DNA of 64,000 nt, from positions 1,736,001 to 1,800,000 of the forward strand of contig CAVWVF010000002.1 in NCBI GenBank assembly GCA_963758335.1, written 5' to 3'. This DNA comes from Roseiarcus sp963758335. Its GTDB lineage: Bacteria > Pseudomonadota > Alphaproteobacteria > Rhizobiales > Beijerinckiaceae. A model generated the notes under the pieces. It did not search any database. It saw only the letters and a program-made list of their open reading frames with translations, and was not told where the DNA came from. The position numbers and the translations under genes are program-made. Below, one piece after another: positions 45,931 to 56,705 of the stretch (position 1 is the stretch's first letter; the number at the start of each line of letters is the position of its first letter).

Positions 45931-46785
45931 TCAGTAGATTCCGCTCAATCGTCCGCAACGTGGGTCGCTCACCCTGCTGGCCCCGACCGCCTTCAGAGAG
46001 CCCAAAGTCGGTCGCGCAGTGGGCCTGCATTGCTTTCCCTTCATTCTCTCGGCCTTCCTGACAACGAGTTCGTCAAACCTGGCTTCGGCGGGTCCGATGA
46101 TCTCCTTGTCCGGAGCCCCAACGAACGCATCGATGGATGAGTAGTGGATGGGCTCGAAGACCCAATCGCGGTGCTTGATCCACAGGTCCTGCAGCATTGA
46201 GAACGGCTTCTCTCCTTCCTCGATGATAGGGAGGAACGGGACCATGATCTCGGGCACGGTCGCCTGCAGTTCGAGCGGCGCAGATTTCGGGTTCGTGACA
46301 TCAGCGATCACGAAGTGGGAGAGCCCTGCGAGCAGCCGGATGGTCTCTGTGAAGTCCTTCGTCTCCGGCTTGTCGAAGTTGAAAACAATTGGCAGGTAAC
46401 CGCGCTTGCGAAGTTCGTCCCGCAGCTGCTCCAGGACGGTCATCCTACCTTCGGTGAACCGCCCGAGAAGCAGCACACCTTTTCGACCGACCGTGTCGAT
46501 GATGTCGCGGATTTTCTCGTTGTGGAGCAGCAGATAGCCGAACTGCGCGACCTCAATATTATCGACGGTGATCTCGGGCTCGTCCGGGTGCGTAATGACC
46601 AAGTTCTTTTGCTCAGTTCTTTCCAGTTTTAGACCCCACGCGGATGCGCCATAAATGCGACAGCCGGTGAGATCAGCGCCCGTAAAGTCCGTCTCCAGCA
46701 GGATGGAACTCCGGAGGTTCGCCTCGCTGAGGTTCGCCCCGCTGGTCGTCGTCACATCCGATTCGCGATTTGCAAGAACAGCCAT
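45931..46785 (-). CDS. pentapeptide-repeat protein with TIR-like C-terminal domain
   Basis: 284 residues from ATG 46783-46785. A short pentapeptide-repeat run (NLSEANLRSSILLETDFTGA then DLTGCRIYGAS) is followed by a linker and a Rossmann-like domain: GRKGVLLLGRFTEGRMTVLE, LRDELRKRGYLPIVFNFDKP, TIRLLAGLSHFVIADVTNPK and HRDWVFEPIHYSSID. The pattern of strand, glycine turn and ADVT acidic motif recalls TIR or nucleoside-deoxyribosyltransferase-like effectors. The repeat region is shorter than I would expect, so the N-terminus may be cut. The last 35 residues are unlike the rest and end 12 bp from an IS6 terminus. A defence or sensing role is speculative. Confidence 0.6.
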   Translation of the reverse strand: MAVLANRESDVTTTSGANLSEANLRSSILLETDFTGADLTGCRIYGASAWGLKLERTEQKNLVITHPDEPEITVDNIEVAQFGYLLLHNEKIRDIIDTVGRKGVLLLGRFTEGRMTVLEQLRDELRKRGYLPIVFNFDKPETKDFTETIRLLAGLSHFVIADVTNPKSAPLELQATVPEIMVPFLPIIEEGEKPFSMLQDLWIKHRDWVFEPIHYSSIDAFVGAPDKEIIGPAEARFDELVVRKAERMKGKQCRPTARPTLGSLKAVGASRVSDPRCGRLSGIY

Positions 46786-46829
46786 GCGCCGAACGCGAGC
46801 GCGGCGGCGCTTAGGATCGCGCCGCTCAT
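46752..46829 (-). CDS. possible 25-residue membrane peptide
   Basis: ATG 46827-46829 reads MSGAILSAAALAFGAWLFLQ IANRM then stops: a single hydrophobic helix, overlapping the start of the pentapeptide/TIR-like gene in another frame. Ribosome site is weak; could be chance or the tail of a lost membrane protein. Confidence 0.25.
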   Translation of the reverse strand: MSGAILSAAALAFGAWLFLQIANRM

Positions 46830-46979
46830 GGCACCCTCGACGCCGAGCCCCGGCTAGACCGTGCAGACATAGGATCGCGCTCCGTGTCCCGTGGCATGTT
46901 CCGCGTTGCATCTGCGAGGGTTAACGATCCCTTAATGACAATTAGATCGAGGCGCGGATCCGGTTGAGTGGTCACTTTG

Positions 46980-47135
46980 CGCCTCCCTCGATTTCGGGTC
47001 AGCCTTCGCGGTGGCGGCGGCCTTGGCGAGCGGGTCGATCTTCTTGAGCACGGAAGCGCGCAGGTCCGCGTGCTTCTGGCGCGCCCGTTCGAGCGAGACC
47101 TCGGGGAACGGCCCCAAGCTCGTCTCCCGCCCCTT
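46980..47135 (-). pseudogene. P4-type integrase arm-domain fragment
   Basis: RIDTVGGKGRETSLGPFPEV, SLERARQKHADLRASVLKKI and DPLAKAAATA match the DUF4102 arm-binding domain of P4-type integrases. About 50 residues only. Confidence 0.65.
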
Positions 47136-47655
47136 GCCGCCGACCGTATCGATGCGGGCAGAATTCGGAGACGATCACCGAGAGGCCGCGCCTTCTCGCC
47201 ATCTTCGCAGCGGCGTCGCCCTCGCCGAGAGGGGTACGATTATCGATGGACGCGAACGCGCTGACGGGGGTGCTCATGGTCCATCTCCTGGCTTTCGAAA
47301 ATGGTTTTGATCGCCGCCGCATCAATTAAGTGAGGGCGCGTGCCGGATCGAGTAGTGTTGTGTGAAGCTGCGCGAAGTATCGTGAAGGGCTCGCGCCGGA
47401 CTTTCGCGGCGGGGATTACGGTTGACGAGACTGGGGCCCTGTGAAGGATAGCCGGATCCGAGCGCAAACCATCCCTTGTCTCCGTCTATCTGACGCCCGA
47501 ACGCCGGCTATGCCGTAGCCCTAGATCGGGCCAACGGCGCTGTCGGGGACTTGGCCTTGCGAATGTGCCCGCAGCTTGGAATTGAGATTTCGCTCCGAAT
47601 GGCGAAAATGGTCCCGGCCGCGCTTCAATCCACTCTTTGAAAGACCGGTGAGGAA
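47136..47655. other. mostly gene-free stretch
   Basis: Only a 40-residue minus-strand reading (MSTPVSAFASIDNRTPLGEG, 47160-47277) with an acceptable start is noteworthy; it runs into the integrase fragment. The rest holds nothing supported. Confidence 0.35.
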
Positions 47656-49460
<1,805 letters not shown>

Positions 49461-49478
49461 CGCGCCACGGGGGGGTGT

Positions 49479-49975
49479 ATGGTCGGGCAGCCGTCGTACC
49501 TGGGAGTTGCGACCGGCGACTGGGTCGCAGCACTGAAGAGCAGCGATTCGCTGGAGCGGCGGCTGGCCGCGCACGCGCTGGCGGAGATTGGACCCGCGGC
49601 GCGGGAGGCCGTCCCGGCGCTCATCGAGGCCCTGCGGGACCCGGAGAGTTTCGTCCGCGTATGGGCGGCCGCTGCGCTGACGCGAGTCCAACCGGAGAAC
49701 CCCGACGCCATCCCGCCCTGGTCGCGGGGACGCAGGATGGGATCTCCTTCGTCCGCAGTCTGGCAGCGTGGCACCTGGGGCGCCTTGGGCCGGGACACCC
49801 TGGAATTGAGTCTGCGGTACCGGAGCTGCGCGAGCTGCTCAACGACAATGACCCGAGCGTGCGCGCGGAGGCCCTGGTGGCGCTGGAGGACCTGGTGGGC
49901 AAGGGCGCACCGCCGGCCGAGCTGAAGTCTCTCGCGCCCACGGCTGATGCGGCTGTGTCTCCGAGAGTGGCGTAG
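49479..49975 (+). pseudogene. HEAT-repeat protein with one frameshift
   Basis: Repeats WVAALKSSDSLERRLAAHAL, VPALIEALRDPESFVRVWAA and, after a shift near 49715, ISFVRSLAAWHLGRLGPGHP, VPELRELLNDNDPSVRAEAL. A short HEAT/PBS-lyase-like scaffold of about 165 residues ending AVSPRVA. It starts 19 bp after the GH15 stop, so the two may be co-transcribed. Confidence 0.7.
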
Positions 49976-49996
49976 ATACGCGTTTGCAGGAGGATG

Positions 49997-50277
49997 GGCG
50001 CTGTCACGTTATCGAAACGACGAGGCGAAGCGGCATTGGCGCCCGCAATTTCAAGCGGCCGCGACGACCTCGCGCCACGTACTCATCGCCGCAGTGCGGA
50101 GCACCCGGTGTGATCGAGCTGACATGAGGTGGCGTTGGACGTTGAAAGTATTGTAGACGGCGGCATGCGTTGATAGGAATTTCTGCGCAGACCGAGCGGT
50201 CTTGAAACGTTGCATCCTGTGCTCCCGCCGTCGGGTCGGCAGATGCGAATTCTCGGCCCGATTGTTTTTCCACGAGC
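49997..50277 (-). mobile_element. IS6 element, 3' end only
   Basis: Terminal repeat ggcgctgtcacg at 49997 and minus-strand codons NNRAENSHLPTRRREHRMQR to TWREVVAAA. Only the last 70 residues of transposase remain. Confidence 0.85.
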
Positions 50278-50708
50278 CGGGCGGGGCCGAAGAATTCGCC
50301 GATCATCTCATCGGCGGGGTCTGTCCTGCAGGCGCCCGAGCGCCCTTGAGCAAGTCACGACCATTGCTCTTTGACGGACCGAAAGCGAGCGAAATCTGAG
50401 GCTTACGGGCAAATGGCAATTCATAGTTAGCGCCTTCAATTTGCCCGCGAGCGGCTTTGACATTCGTTGCGTCAAATCGTTTCTCGCACTAAATCCGCGA
50501 CGCGCCGCCTCGTTTTGAAGGGATGCCATGCTGCGATGGCCATCAGTTCGATCCCTGCATCCCCCACCATGCAGTCCCGGCAAACCGACGCGGTTTCCTG
50601 GTCCACAGAAACTCTCGTAATTTCGGTCGGTTAGCGAGGCGCAGCGCGGTCTGCAAACAGAATTCCGGCCATTCTCCCGCGTTCTGCGCCTGAAATCCCC
50701 CGCCGGTC
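50278..50708. other. gene-free stretch
   Basis: No supported gene on either strand. Confidence 0.4.
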
Positions 50709-51480
50709 TCAGCCCGCAAAATTCCGTTTCCCGGACCACCGCGAAGACGGCCGGGTCCAGGGGAGCGTCAACGCGCGGTCCTGCCCCTCGGCGACGACCG
50801 ACTCGCTCAGAAGGATTTCGATGCGCGTTGCGCCGACCGTGGCGCGCTCGATCGCGTTTCGCACATCGTTCTCGGTCGGCTTGTTCCTTCGCAAACGGCG
50901 AGTTTGTTGATGCTGCGGGATCGCCTGGTTGCCGCCGAGGACGCCGTAGTTGATGTGACAGTCGTCGATCGCGCTTGCCTGAACCGCCAGATGCGTCCCG
51001 ACCGCGCGCGCAATCCGGTTTTCGATCTCTGAGGCGGGGATGCGGAAGACCGATCCGGCCTCCTGCTTGCGGCCGGTCAAGGCCGCACGCGACACATAGT
51101 ATCGCCAGCGCCGCCCGCCCTTGGACGCATGGCTCGCGCTCATCCTGTTTCCGCGATCGTCGTAGAGCTTGCCTGCGTGGAAGGAATGATCATCCGGCCG
51201 GGAAATCCGCCTTGTCTGCGTTTGGCTTTTGAGCTGTTGCTGGACACGGTCCCAGGTCTCCGGGTCGACGATCGCCGGATGAAGGCCGTTCTGGATCTGC
51301 CCTTTGTGGCGCAGCCATCCCACATAGATCGGGTTCGACAGGATCCAGTAGAGGTGGCCTCGCGAGATCGGGGCGCCGCCGGTCCTTCTGCCGGTCCGGC
51401 TCATCCGAACCGGCGAGCGAACGTTCTCGGCGTCGAGAGCGGTCTTCAGCCTCACCACGCTGGGCCTCCCCTCGCCAACC
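50709..51480 (-). pseudogene. large serine recombinase, C-terminal part
   Basis: VRLKTALDAENVRSPVRMSR, GGAPISRGHLYWILSNPIYV, GWLRHKGQIQNGLHPAIVDP and ETWDRVQQQLKSQTQTRR are the recombinase domain, followed by the zinc-ribbon/coiled region with RRWRYYVSRA and EIENRIARAVGTHL. The resolvase catalytic domain with Ser is missing. DUF2924 partners occur as remnants elsewhere in the window. Confidence 0.85.
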
Positions 51481-51672
51481 AAGCGCGTCGCCCCAGCGTC
51501 CGGCAAACGGGACGATTTACGCACTGCTGATACCGATTTGCCTTTGCGAAATTTCCGTGAGCTACCACTTGTTGGTAGACATCCAACGCATAATTTCTTC
51601 TTTGGAGCTTCTTGCAAAATTCATCGAACGCGGCGAATTTTCCCTGTGTTCGCGGGGCGGAGGGGCCGGCGC
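51481..51672. other. spacer before IS5-like transposase
   Basis: A minus-strand reading RTQGKFAAFDEFCKKLQ near 51600 is protein-like but too short to assign. It may be the 3' end of the IS5-like element or a fragment. Confidence 0.3.
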
Positions 51673-52866
51673 TCAGGCCGGCGCGAGCCTGAGCTGCGTG
51701 ACGCGGAGTATTTGATCGACCGCGAGTGCCACCACGCCGAACATGAGGTGGCATTTGACCTTGATCGCGCCGCGCACGCGCACGGACCGTGCGCCGAATT
51801 CATCCTTCAGTCGGGCGTTGACGCGTTCGGCCAGGGTGCGAAAATTAAAAATCACGTCGTCCGGATCGGGCATATGGATGAGTTTCATGCGCTCGACTTC
51901 TTTGGCCCATTCGGCCTTGGCTTCGTGCTGGGCGCGAAAGTTGCGATCGATGATCGGCGCATGGCCGAGCGCCTTGCTGTGGTCATGGATGGCGGCGGCG
52001 TCGTAGGCCGCATCCATTAGATTGTAGAGATAGGAGACGCGGGCGCCGGTCATGGTCATCAAGGGAATGGCGACCTGACTGTCGTGGACGGAAGCCGAGG
52101 TCAGTCCGCAGGAGACCGGGATTTGGCCGCAGGCGACATCCAGATGCAGTTTGTAGCCGATCCAGGTTTCCTTGTAGCCCTTGCTGTTCTTCTTGGAGCC
52201 GACATCGCACGCGGTGGGCAGATCGGCGAGCATCTGATCGAGGTTCTGCGTGGTCTGCCGTTCGAGGCGCGTCGGCTCGGGTTTTGGCCGTTCCTCGTCC
52301 TTGCGCGGGCGTCCGCGCTTGCGCGTCGGCTGAGCGCCATCGGGCGGCGGCGGATCCCCCTTATTGTCGTTCGGCTCCGTCTTGACCGGCTTCTCGCGCG
52401 CCTCGATCTCGGTCGCGTCGCGCGCGATCACGCCGACGATGCGCCCGCCGAGCGAGCGCTCGATCAGCGCCGCGTGCATCTTGTCGGGCAGATCGCCCTG
52501 CGCAAACTCCGCGAAGGCGCGGGAAAAGGTAGCTTCCGATGGCACTTGCGCGCGTCGTTCCCAACCGAGAATGCGACGCAGCGACTTGTCGACCTCGAGG
52601 CGCTCGATCAGAGCGGTGGTGGTAGGAACGCCCAGCACCGCCTTGGCGACGAAAGCCCTGGCGAGGGCGCGGCGATCGCCAGGCGGGCGGCCGGCGCCTC
52701 GGGGCGGTTCGGGAACGAAGGCCTCGAGGCCGATCACGTCGAGGGTCGTGACGAGCCGCCCGAGCGCTTCGGTCATCGGGTCGACTTCCTCGCGAAGCCA
52801 AGGAAACAGATAGCCCTGGATGTGGTTCCAGCGCGCTTTCATAGCGTCGAGAGGATCGTCGGTCAT
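51673..52866 (-). CDS. IS5/IS1182-like transposase
   Basis: 397 residues, complete. DDE-type features: EATFSRAFAEFAQGDLPDKM, VGVIARDATEIEAREKP with the first Asp, ETWIGYKLHLDVACGQIPVS, YLYNLMDAAYDAAAIHDHSK with the second Asp, and RTLAERVNARLKDEFGARSV with the Glu region. A charged Pro/Lys linker (about residues 160-190) interrupts the core. The element ends were not located; AT-richer DNA lies upstream at 52880-52960. Confidence 0.85.
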   Translation of the reverse strand: MTDDPLDAMKARWNHIQGYLFPWLREEVDPMTEALGRLVTTLDVIGLEAFVPEPPRGAGRPPGDRRALARAFVAKAVLGVPTTTALIERLEVDKSLRRILGWERRAQVPSEATFSRAFAEFAQGDLPDKMHAALIERSLGGRIVGVIARDATEIEAREKPVKTEPNDNKGDPPPPDGAQPTRKRGRPRKDEERPKPEPTRLERQTTQNLDQMLADLPTACDVGSKKNSKGYKETWIGYKLHLDVACGQIPVSCGLTSASVHDSQVAIPLMTMTGARVSYLYNLMDAAYDAAAIHDHSKALGHAPIIDRNFRAQHEAKAEWAKEVERMKLIHMPDPDDVIFNFRTLAERVNARLKDEFGARSVRVRGAIKVKCHLMFGVVALAVDQILRVTQLRLAPA

Positions 52867-52972
52867 TGCTGTTGCTATGGTTCAGGACGATAGAATCGAC
52901 ACTATACTGAAATATTTCTCACAGTAAAGCGGAATAATTCAGAATATTGCCTTGACAACCGTCGGATGGATT

Positions 52973-53209
52973 CTAAATACATTGCCTCGTTTTGTGAGGG
53001 GTTATGAGAGGCGTTCCAAATAATTTTGCAACTGGCTCTTTGGGCAAGGCCAGACCGTTGGGACCTTCAATTCTGTATAATTCAGCACGTTGCTGGCGAT
53101 AGAGGTCACGCGCCTGCTTAAGAGCGGCTTCTTTGCTTGGAATGCTCCGAGAAATCCTGTCTTGATCGAGCCGGTCTCGGTAGAGAATTTTCCAGTCGGA
53201 TATATTCAT
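52973..53209 (-). CDS. small hypothetical protein
   Basis: 78 residues: MNISDWKILYRDRLDQDRIS, PSKEAALKQARDLYRQQRAE and LYRIEGPNGLALPKEPVAKL. Composition is a mixed alpha/beta small domain, as in short proteins that accompany BON or stress genes. The start is behind gggggatcttctaatt. Followed upstream by the BON gene on the same strand with a 15-bp gap. Confidence 0.55.
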   Translation of the reverse strand: MNISDWKILYRDRLDQDRISRSIPSKEAALKQARDLYRQQRAELYRIEGPNGLALPKEPVAKLFGTPLITPHKTRQCI

Positions 53210-53224
53210 AATTAGAAGATCCCC

Positions 53225-53493
53225 CTAGTCGAAGTTGATGGGCATCGTTCGAGACTGGGCAGGCACAGTGGGTTGGCTGAACTCTTGCGCGGCGCGGACA
53301 GCAATTTCGTTCCTGACGCCAATTACTCCGGGTACCCGACGCACAATAGCCTCCGCGCAGGACCTTTGGTAGGCCCGTTCGACCGCCCCCTTCAGGGTAA
53401 CCACGCCGTGGTCCACTTCCGCGCTCACTCGGTAACGAGGTATCGCGAGGTCCCAATAAGTGCGTTCGCGACCTCGGCGCGAAGATCCGACAT
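53225..53493 (-). pseudogene. BON-domain protein with a frameshift near its start
   Basis: ATG 53491-53493 after aaaggggggcgc: MSDLRAEVANALIG, then a shift near 53450 to DLAIPRYRVSAEVDHGVVTL, KGAVERAYQRSCAEAIVRRV and PGVIGVRNEIAVRA. BON domains bind membranes or peptidoglycan in stress proteins such as OsmY. A GTG at 53426-53428 would give a shortened 67-residue version without the first strand. Confidence 0.65.
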
Positions 53494-53511
53494 AATGCGC
53501 CCCCCCTTTGT

Positions 53512-53679
53512 TTAAACATCAAACGGCTCATGCTCAGGTAAGATTTCCGTGCATAAGTCCGCCGAGCTATTGACTACTAAAATCACCAATCCGAGACAAC
53601 AATGTAGAATAATTAAATGCAATTGAAATATTTGGGTTAATGCGACAACATAACTCAATGTGCAACTAATTACAACCAT
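53512..53679 (-). CDS. possible small membrane protein in AT-rich DNA
   Basis: 55 residues: MVVISCTLSYVVALTQIFQL, HLIILHCCLGLVILVVN and a soluble tail ELPEHEPFDV-like (LCTEILPEHEPFDV). Two hydrophobic helices. The stretch 53520-53700 is clearly richer in A and T than its surroundings, suggesting separate origin. Ribosome site not evident. Confidence 0.3.
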   Translation of the reverse strand: MVVISCTLSYVVALTQIFQLHLIILHCCLGLVILVVNSSADLCTEILPEHEPFDV

Positions 53680-53705
53680 GAGTACGTGCAAGTAACCTTC
53701 ATGGG

Positions 53706-54018
53706 TTGCAGGCGTTGATGATTGCGACTGGAAGGCGGCCACCTCGGAACTTCGGCTCGGGGTCGATTCCGACCCTCCAATCATCGATCCAAGCGGGTAT
53801 CGGCGGGGACTCTGCTGATCGAGCCCCGGTCCGCCCAACTGACCCGTTGCCTGCCGATACGCAGCTCTCGGCGAGCGCTGTCGCCAAGTTGCCTAGTCCA
53901 GCCGGAATTGATCCGATTGCCCGCGTGGCGCGCATTGGCAGCCTGGTGGTTGACTGGGCGTGGTTCTCGTCCATCGGCTATGTCGGCGTGTTCTGGACGT
54001 CGTTCGCCACGAAGGCGG
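53706..54018 (+). pseudogene. unassigned fragment before TPR repeats
   Basis: Plus-strand reading ADTQLSASAVAKLPSPAGID, RVARIGSLVVDWAWFSSIGY and VFWTSFATKAGDEPL. No start site; it changes frame into the TPR segment. Not recognised. Confidence 0.3.
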
Positions 54019-54264
54019 GAGACGAACCGCTTCGGCGAGGCCGAGCCGCTGATGCGCCGCGCGCTCGAAATCGATGAGGCGAGCCGCGGGCCGGACCATC
54101 CCGCCGTGGCGATCCGCCTCAACAATCTCGCAAGATTGCTGCAGGACCCGAACCGCCTCGCCGAGGCCGAGCCGCTGATGCGCCGCGCGCTTACAATCAG
54201 CAAGGCGAGCTACGGGCCGGACCATCCTGAGGTGGCGAGGGACCTCAACCCAGGTCGCGAATGA
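54019..54264 (+). pseudogene. TPR (kinesin-light-chain-type) fragment
   Basis: Two 42-residue repeats: FGEAEPLMRRALEIDEASRG then DHPAVAIRLNNLARLLQD, and LAEAEPLMRRALTISKASYG then DHPEVARDLN. The coding DNA repeats with a 126-bp period. Such arrays are often mobile tails of NB-ARC or CHAT proteins; the rest is missing. Confidence 0.7.
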
Positions 54265-54414
54265 GCGCGTCCGCTTCGATTTCAATTCGCTCAAACCGCT
54301 CTCGCCGGCGACGCAGCCACGACGGCATTTCCGACCCCCTTGCCTTGCTGCTCCCCTGCTACATAGTCGGGCGACATGCGCAACCTCTAGCCCGACCAAG
54401 TAAGGGAAGTCGCA

Positions 54415-55160
54415 ATGAGCGAATCTGACTCGATGGCGATTTCTCCGCCGGTGCAATGCTTCTGCGATTATGAAACGGGGATGTGCGGCGAATCCAAAGC
54501 AGGACTCGATGCATCACGCTTCCGGGAAATGGTAGCCTACCACGAAGCAGGACACGCCGTCATTTCTTACGCGCTCGGCTTTGGATGTTCGGAAATTTGC
54601 TTTACGACGGAGACGAAATATGAAGGCGGAAGGTGGCAAACCCGCGATCACGCCCATTACAACCCAAACCAAAAGGCCGTGCATAAGATCGACCGCCGCC
54701 GCTCCCGTCGTCGTTTCAATACGAGATTGTTCGCCCTTGGGGTAATGACGGCGGCTGGTCCCGCCGCGCAAAGAAGTTTCTGCGAGGCGCGCGGCTATCC
54801 GCCGAGCAATTTCACAAACGAGAATGATCGCGAAGTCCTCGACCTGCTCGCCGAGTCCATTGCAACCCCGGCGCGGAGTCGTTTTGCACGTTCCGCTTAT
54901 CGGCGTCTGGTTTGGCGCAGGGCGCAGATCGCCCTAACCGAGCCAAGAATCTGGCGCGCAGTTTGCGAATTGGGCCGCGCGTTGAACGATGGTCATTGGC
55001 CGGCGGATGTGCGAGAGACGGGAAGCAAAACCGGGACAATGTGCGGCGCGACAGCGCGGTCGATCATCCGGAAGGCGGGGATATTCCCCGGAATGCTCGG
55101 CGAAAAGGTCCGCGAGATTTCGAGAGAGTCTCTTTCGCGAAGGCTGCAAAATGGCATCAT
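54415..55160 (+). CDS. standalone M41-like zinc metallopeptidase domain
   Basis: About 250 residues from ATG 54415 behind gtaaggga. FREMVAYHEAGHAVISYALG contains HEAGH, the FtsH/M41 zinc site; VMTAAGPAAQRSFCEARGYP and NFTNENDREVLDLLAESIA fit the downstream segment with a candidate third ligand (Asp of NDREVLDL). There is no AAA ATPase or membrane segment, unlike FtsH. The N-terminus has a small Cys-rich piece (CFCDYETGMCG). Function unknown. The final residues run into an antisense methyltransferase fragment near 55160; the frame stops at 55185. Confidence 0.65.
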
Positions 55161-55162
55161 GA

Positions 55163-55290
55163 GAGCCCCGCGCGGTCCGGGGTAGCGGGCGAGAATCGCA
55201 GCCAACAGATTGCCGGTCGCGCCGCCTACATCGACGATGGTCGAGAATCTGGCGAAATCATATGCTGCGGCGATGGCCGGCGTCTCCTTC
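55163..55290 (-). pseudogene. O-methyltransferase fragment
   Basis: Minus-strand reading AAAYDFARFSTIVDVGGATG, NLLAAILARYPGPRGAL is SAM motif I and flanks of a small-molecule O-methyltransferase. About 40 residues. Confidence 0.65.
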
Positions 55291-55381
55291 GTAAGATCGG
55301 GCGACGTCGGTTCGCGCTTGTTTTAAGCTGTCGCCGGTCCCGAGGAAGCGTTCCCGGACCGTTAGGCGACCAGTTTTTTGC

Positions 55382-55722
55382 TTGACCGAGCTCTTTACAG
55401 GGAGGGCGTCTGTCCGTGATCGGATCGATTCCCGCCTGCGGCAATCGAGCTTCAGCATGGAAAGTGCGCTCGAGGAGGCGGGAGGACTTGGAAAGCGACA
55501 ATTGCTGTTGATTGTCGACCAGTTCGAAGAGCTGTTTCGCTTTGGTCTTGCTGGCCTTGGCCAGCGTCAAACCGGGGTCGCGGAAGCAAGGGCGCGGAAC
55601 GAGGCGACGCTGTTCGTTCAGATCCTGCTCGACGCGCGACGAGTGTCGAACGTTCACATCCTCATCACCATGCGCTCCGATTTCATCGGCGATTGCGCCT
55701 ATTCAGCGGTCTGCCGGAGGCG
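55382..55722 (+). pseudogene. STAND NTPase fragment
   Basis: GKRQLLLIVDQFEELFRFGL (Walker B region), EATLFVQILLDARRVSNVHI and LITMRSDFIGDCAYFSG-like residues match the nSTAND1 NTPase domain found in WD40-containing sensor proteins. Walker A and the C-terminal repeats are missing. Confidence 0.75.
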
Positions 55723-55734
55723 GGGGACGCGAGC

Positions 55735-55812
55735 GCCTCGCCGCGATCCTGGCGGAGGCGGACGTCTTCGTCCACGGCTTCCGGCCCGGCGCGCTTGCCC
55801 GGCCTCGGCTTC
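55735..55812 (+). pseudogene. CaiB/BaiF CoA-transferase fragment
   Basis: ERLAAILAEADVFVHGFRPG then ALARPRL is a conserved strip of family III CoA-transferases, joined directly after the STAND fragment. About 25 residues. Confidence 0.55.
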
Positions 55813-55819
55813 GACGGCC

Positions 55820-56115
55820 CGGCGCGCGCGCCATTCGATGACGCCCCTCCACCACACGTCGTCGCCGAAATAATCGCATGGCTGCAGCGTGGTGCTCAGG
55901 GCCACCCGGCGCTCCACCCACACCTGCCCCTCCCAGGCCTCCAGCTTGCGCATGTAGTCCTCATGCTCGGCGACTTCTGGCGGCAGCGGTCCGCGGGTCG
56001 CAAAGGGACGAGCTTGTCCGGACTCGAGGGCTTCGCCCTTCATCTCGCGCAGACGCCGCAAGATCGCCGGATCGAGATCCCCGAATGCCGCGGCCTGGAT
56101 GCGATAGGCGAGCAC
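55820..56115 (-). pseudogene. DUF2924 N-terminal piece fused to an unknown segment
   Basis: Minus strand starts MLAYRIQAAAFGDLDPAILR, the DUF2924 N-terminal helix, then continues ALESGQARPFATRGPLPPEV, HEDYMRKLEAWEGQVWVERR and CDYFGDDVWWRGVIEWRARR, which is not DUF2924. Junction near 56040. The second part is protein-like but unassigned. Confidence 0.45.
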
Positions 56116-56125
56116 GCGCGCGAGG

Positions 56126-56460
56126 AGCCGTCCTGGAAGATGGGCGGGAGCGAGTCCGTTCAGGACTACGAGGCCATGCGGCGCAGGATTGGGCTCTACA
56201 ATTTCTCCTCACAGTACCAGCAGCGTCCGATCCCGATCAGCGGAAACCTGGTCAAGCGCGAATGGCTGCGCTTCTACGATCCGAAAGGCGACATCCCGCG
56301 GTTCCTGCGCATCGTCCAGAGCTGGGACACGGCCAGCAAGACCTCGGAGCTCAACGACTATTCCGTTTGCACGACCTGGGGATGCGCCGGCGAGACCTTC
56401 TATCTCATGGACGTCTTGCGCAAGCGTCTCAACTACCCGGACCTTGGGCGCATATCGGAG
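56126..56460 (+). pseudogene. phage terminase large subunit, C-terminal fragment
   Basis: ESVQDYEAMRRRIGLYNFSS, QYQQRPIPISGNLVKREWLR, FLRIVQSWDTASKTSELNDY with the nuclease Asp, and YLMDVLRKRLNYPDL. It belongs to a different terminase from that at 43.9 kb. Further prophage debris. Confidence 0.75.
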
Positions 56461-56705
56461 GCGTACGATGGGGGGTGCTCGCCTTGCTGCTGCTTCTCGC
56501 GGCGGACGCCGCGCTGGTTTCTTCGGCTTCGGCCGCTCGCTATCCGACCAGTTGGCGGCCTTCGGGCCGCCGGCGGGAATGATCGGCCTCGCCGCGCAAT
56601 GCGTCCCTGGCCTAACCCCCATCCGGCTGCTCGCTGCTCGCCGGACGGCGCAGGGCCGTGAGATCAGCCGCAGGAGATTGGGGGTCGCTTGGCTCGCATA
56701 TCCCG

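Noticed and set aside
52952..52979. Sigma-70-like promoter (ttgaca, 16 bp, taaata) on the plus strand
   Set aside because: It points into antisense of a small gene and no plus-strand gene follows; likely chance in AT-rich DNA.
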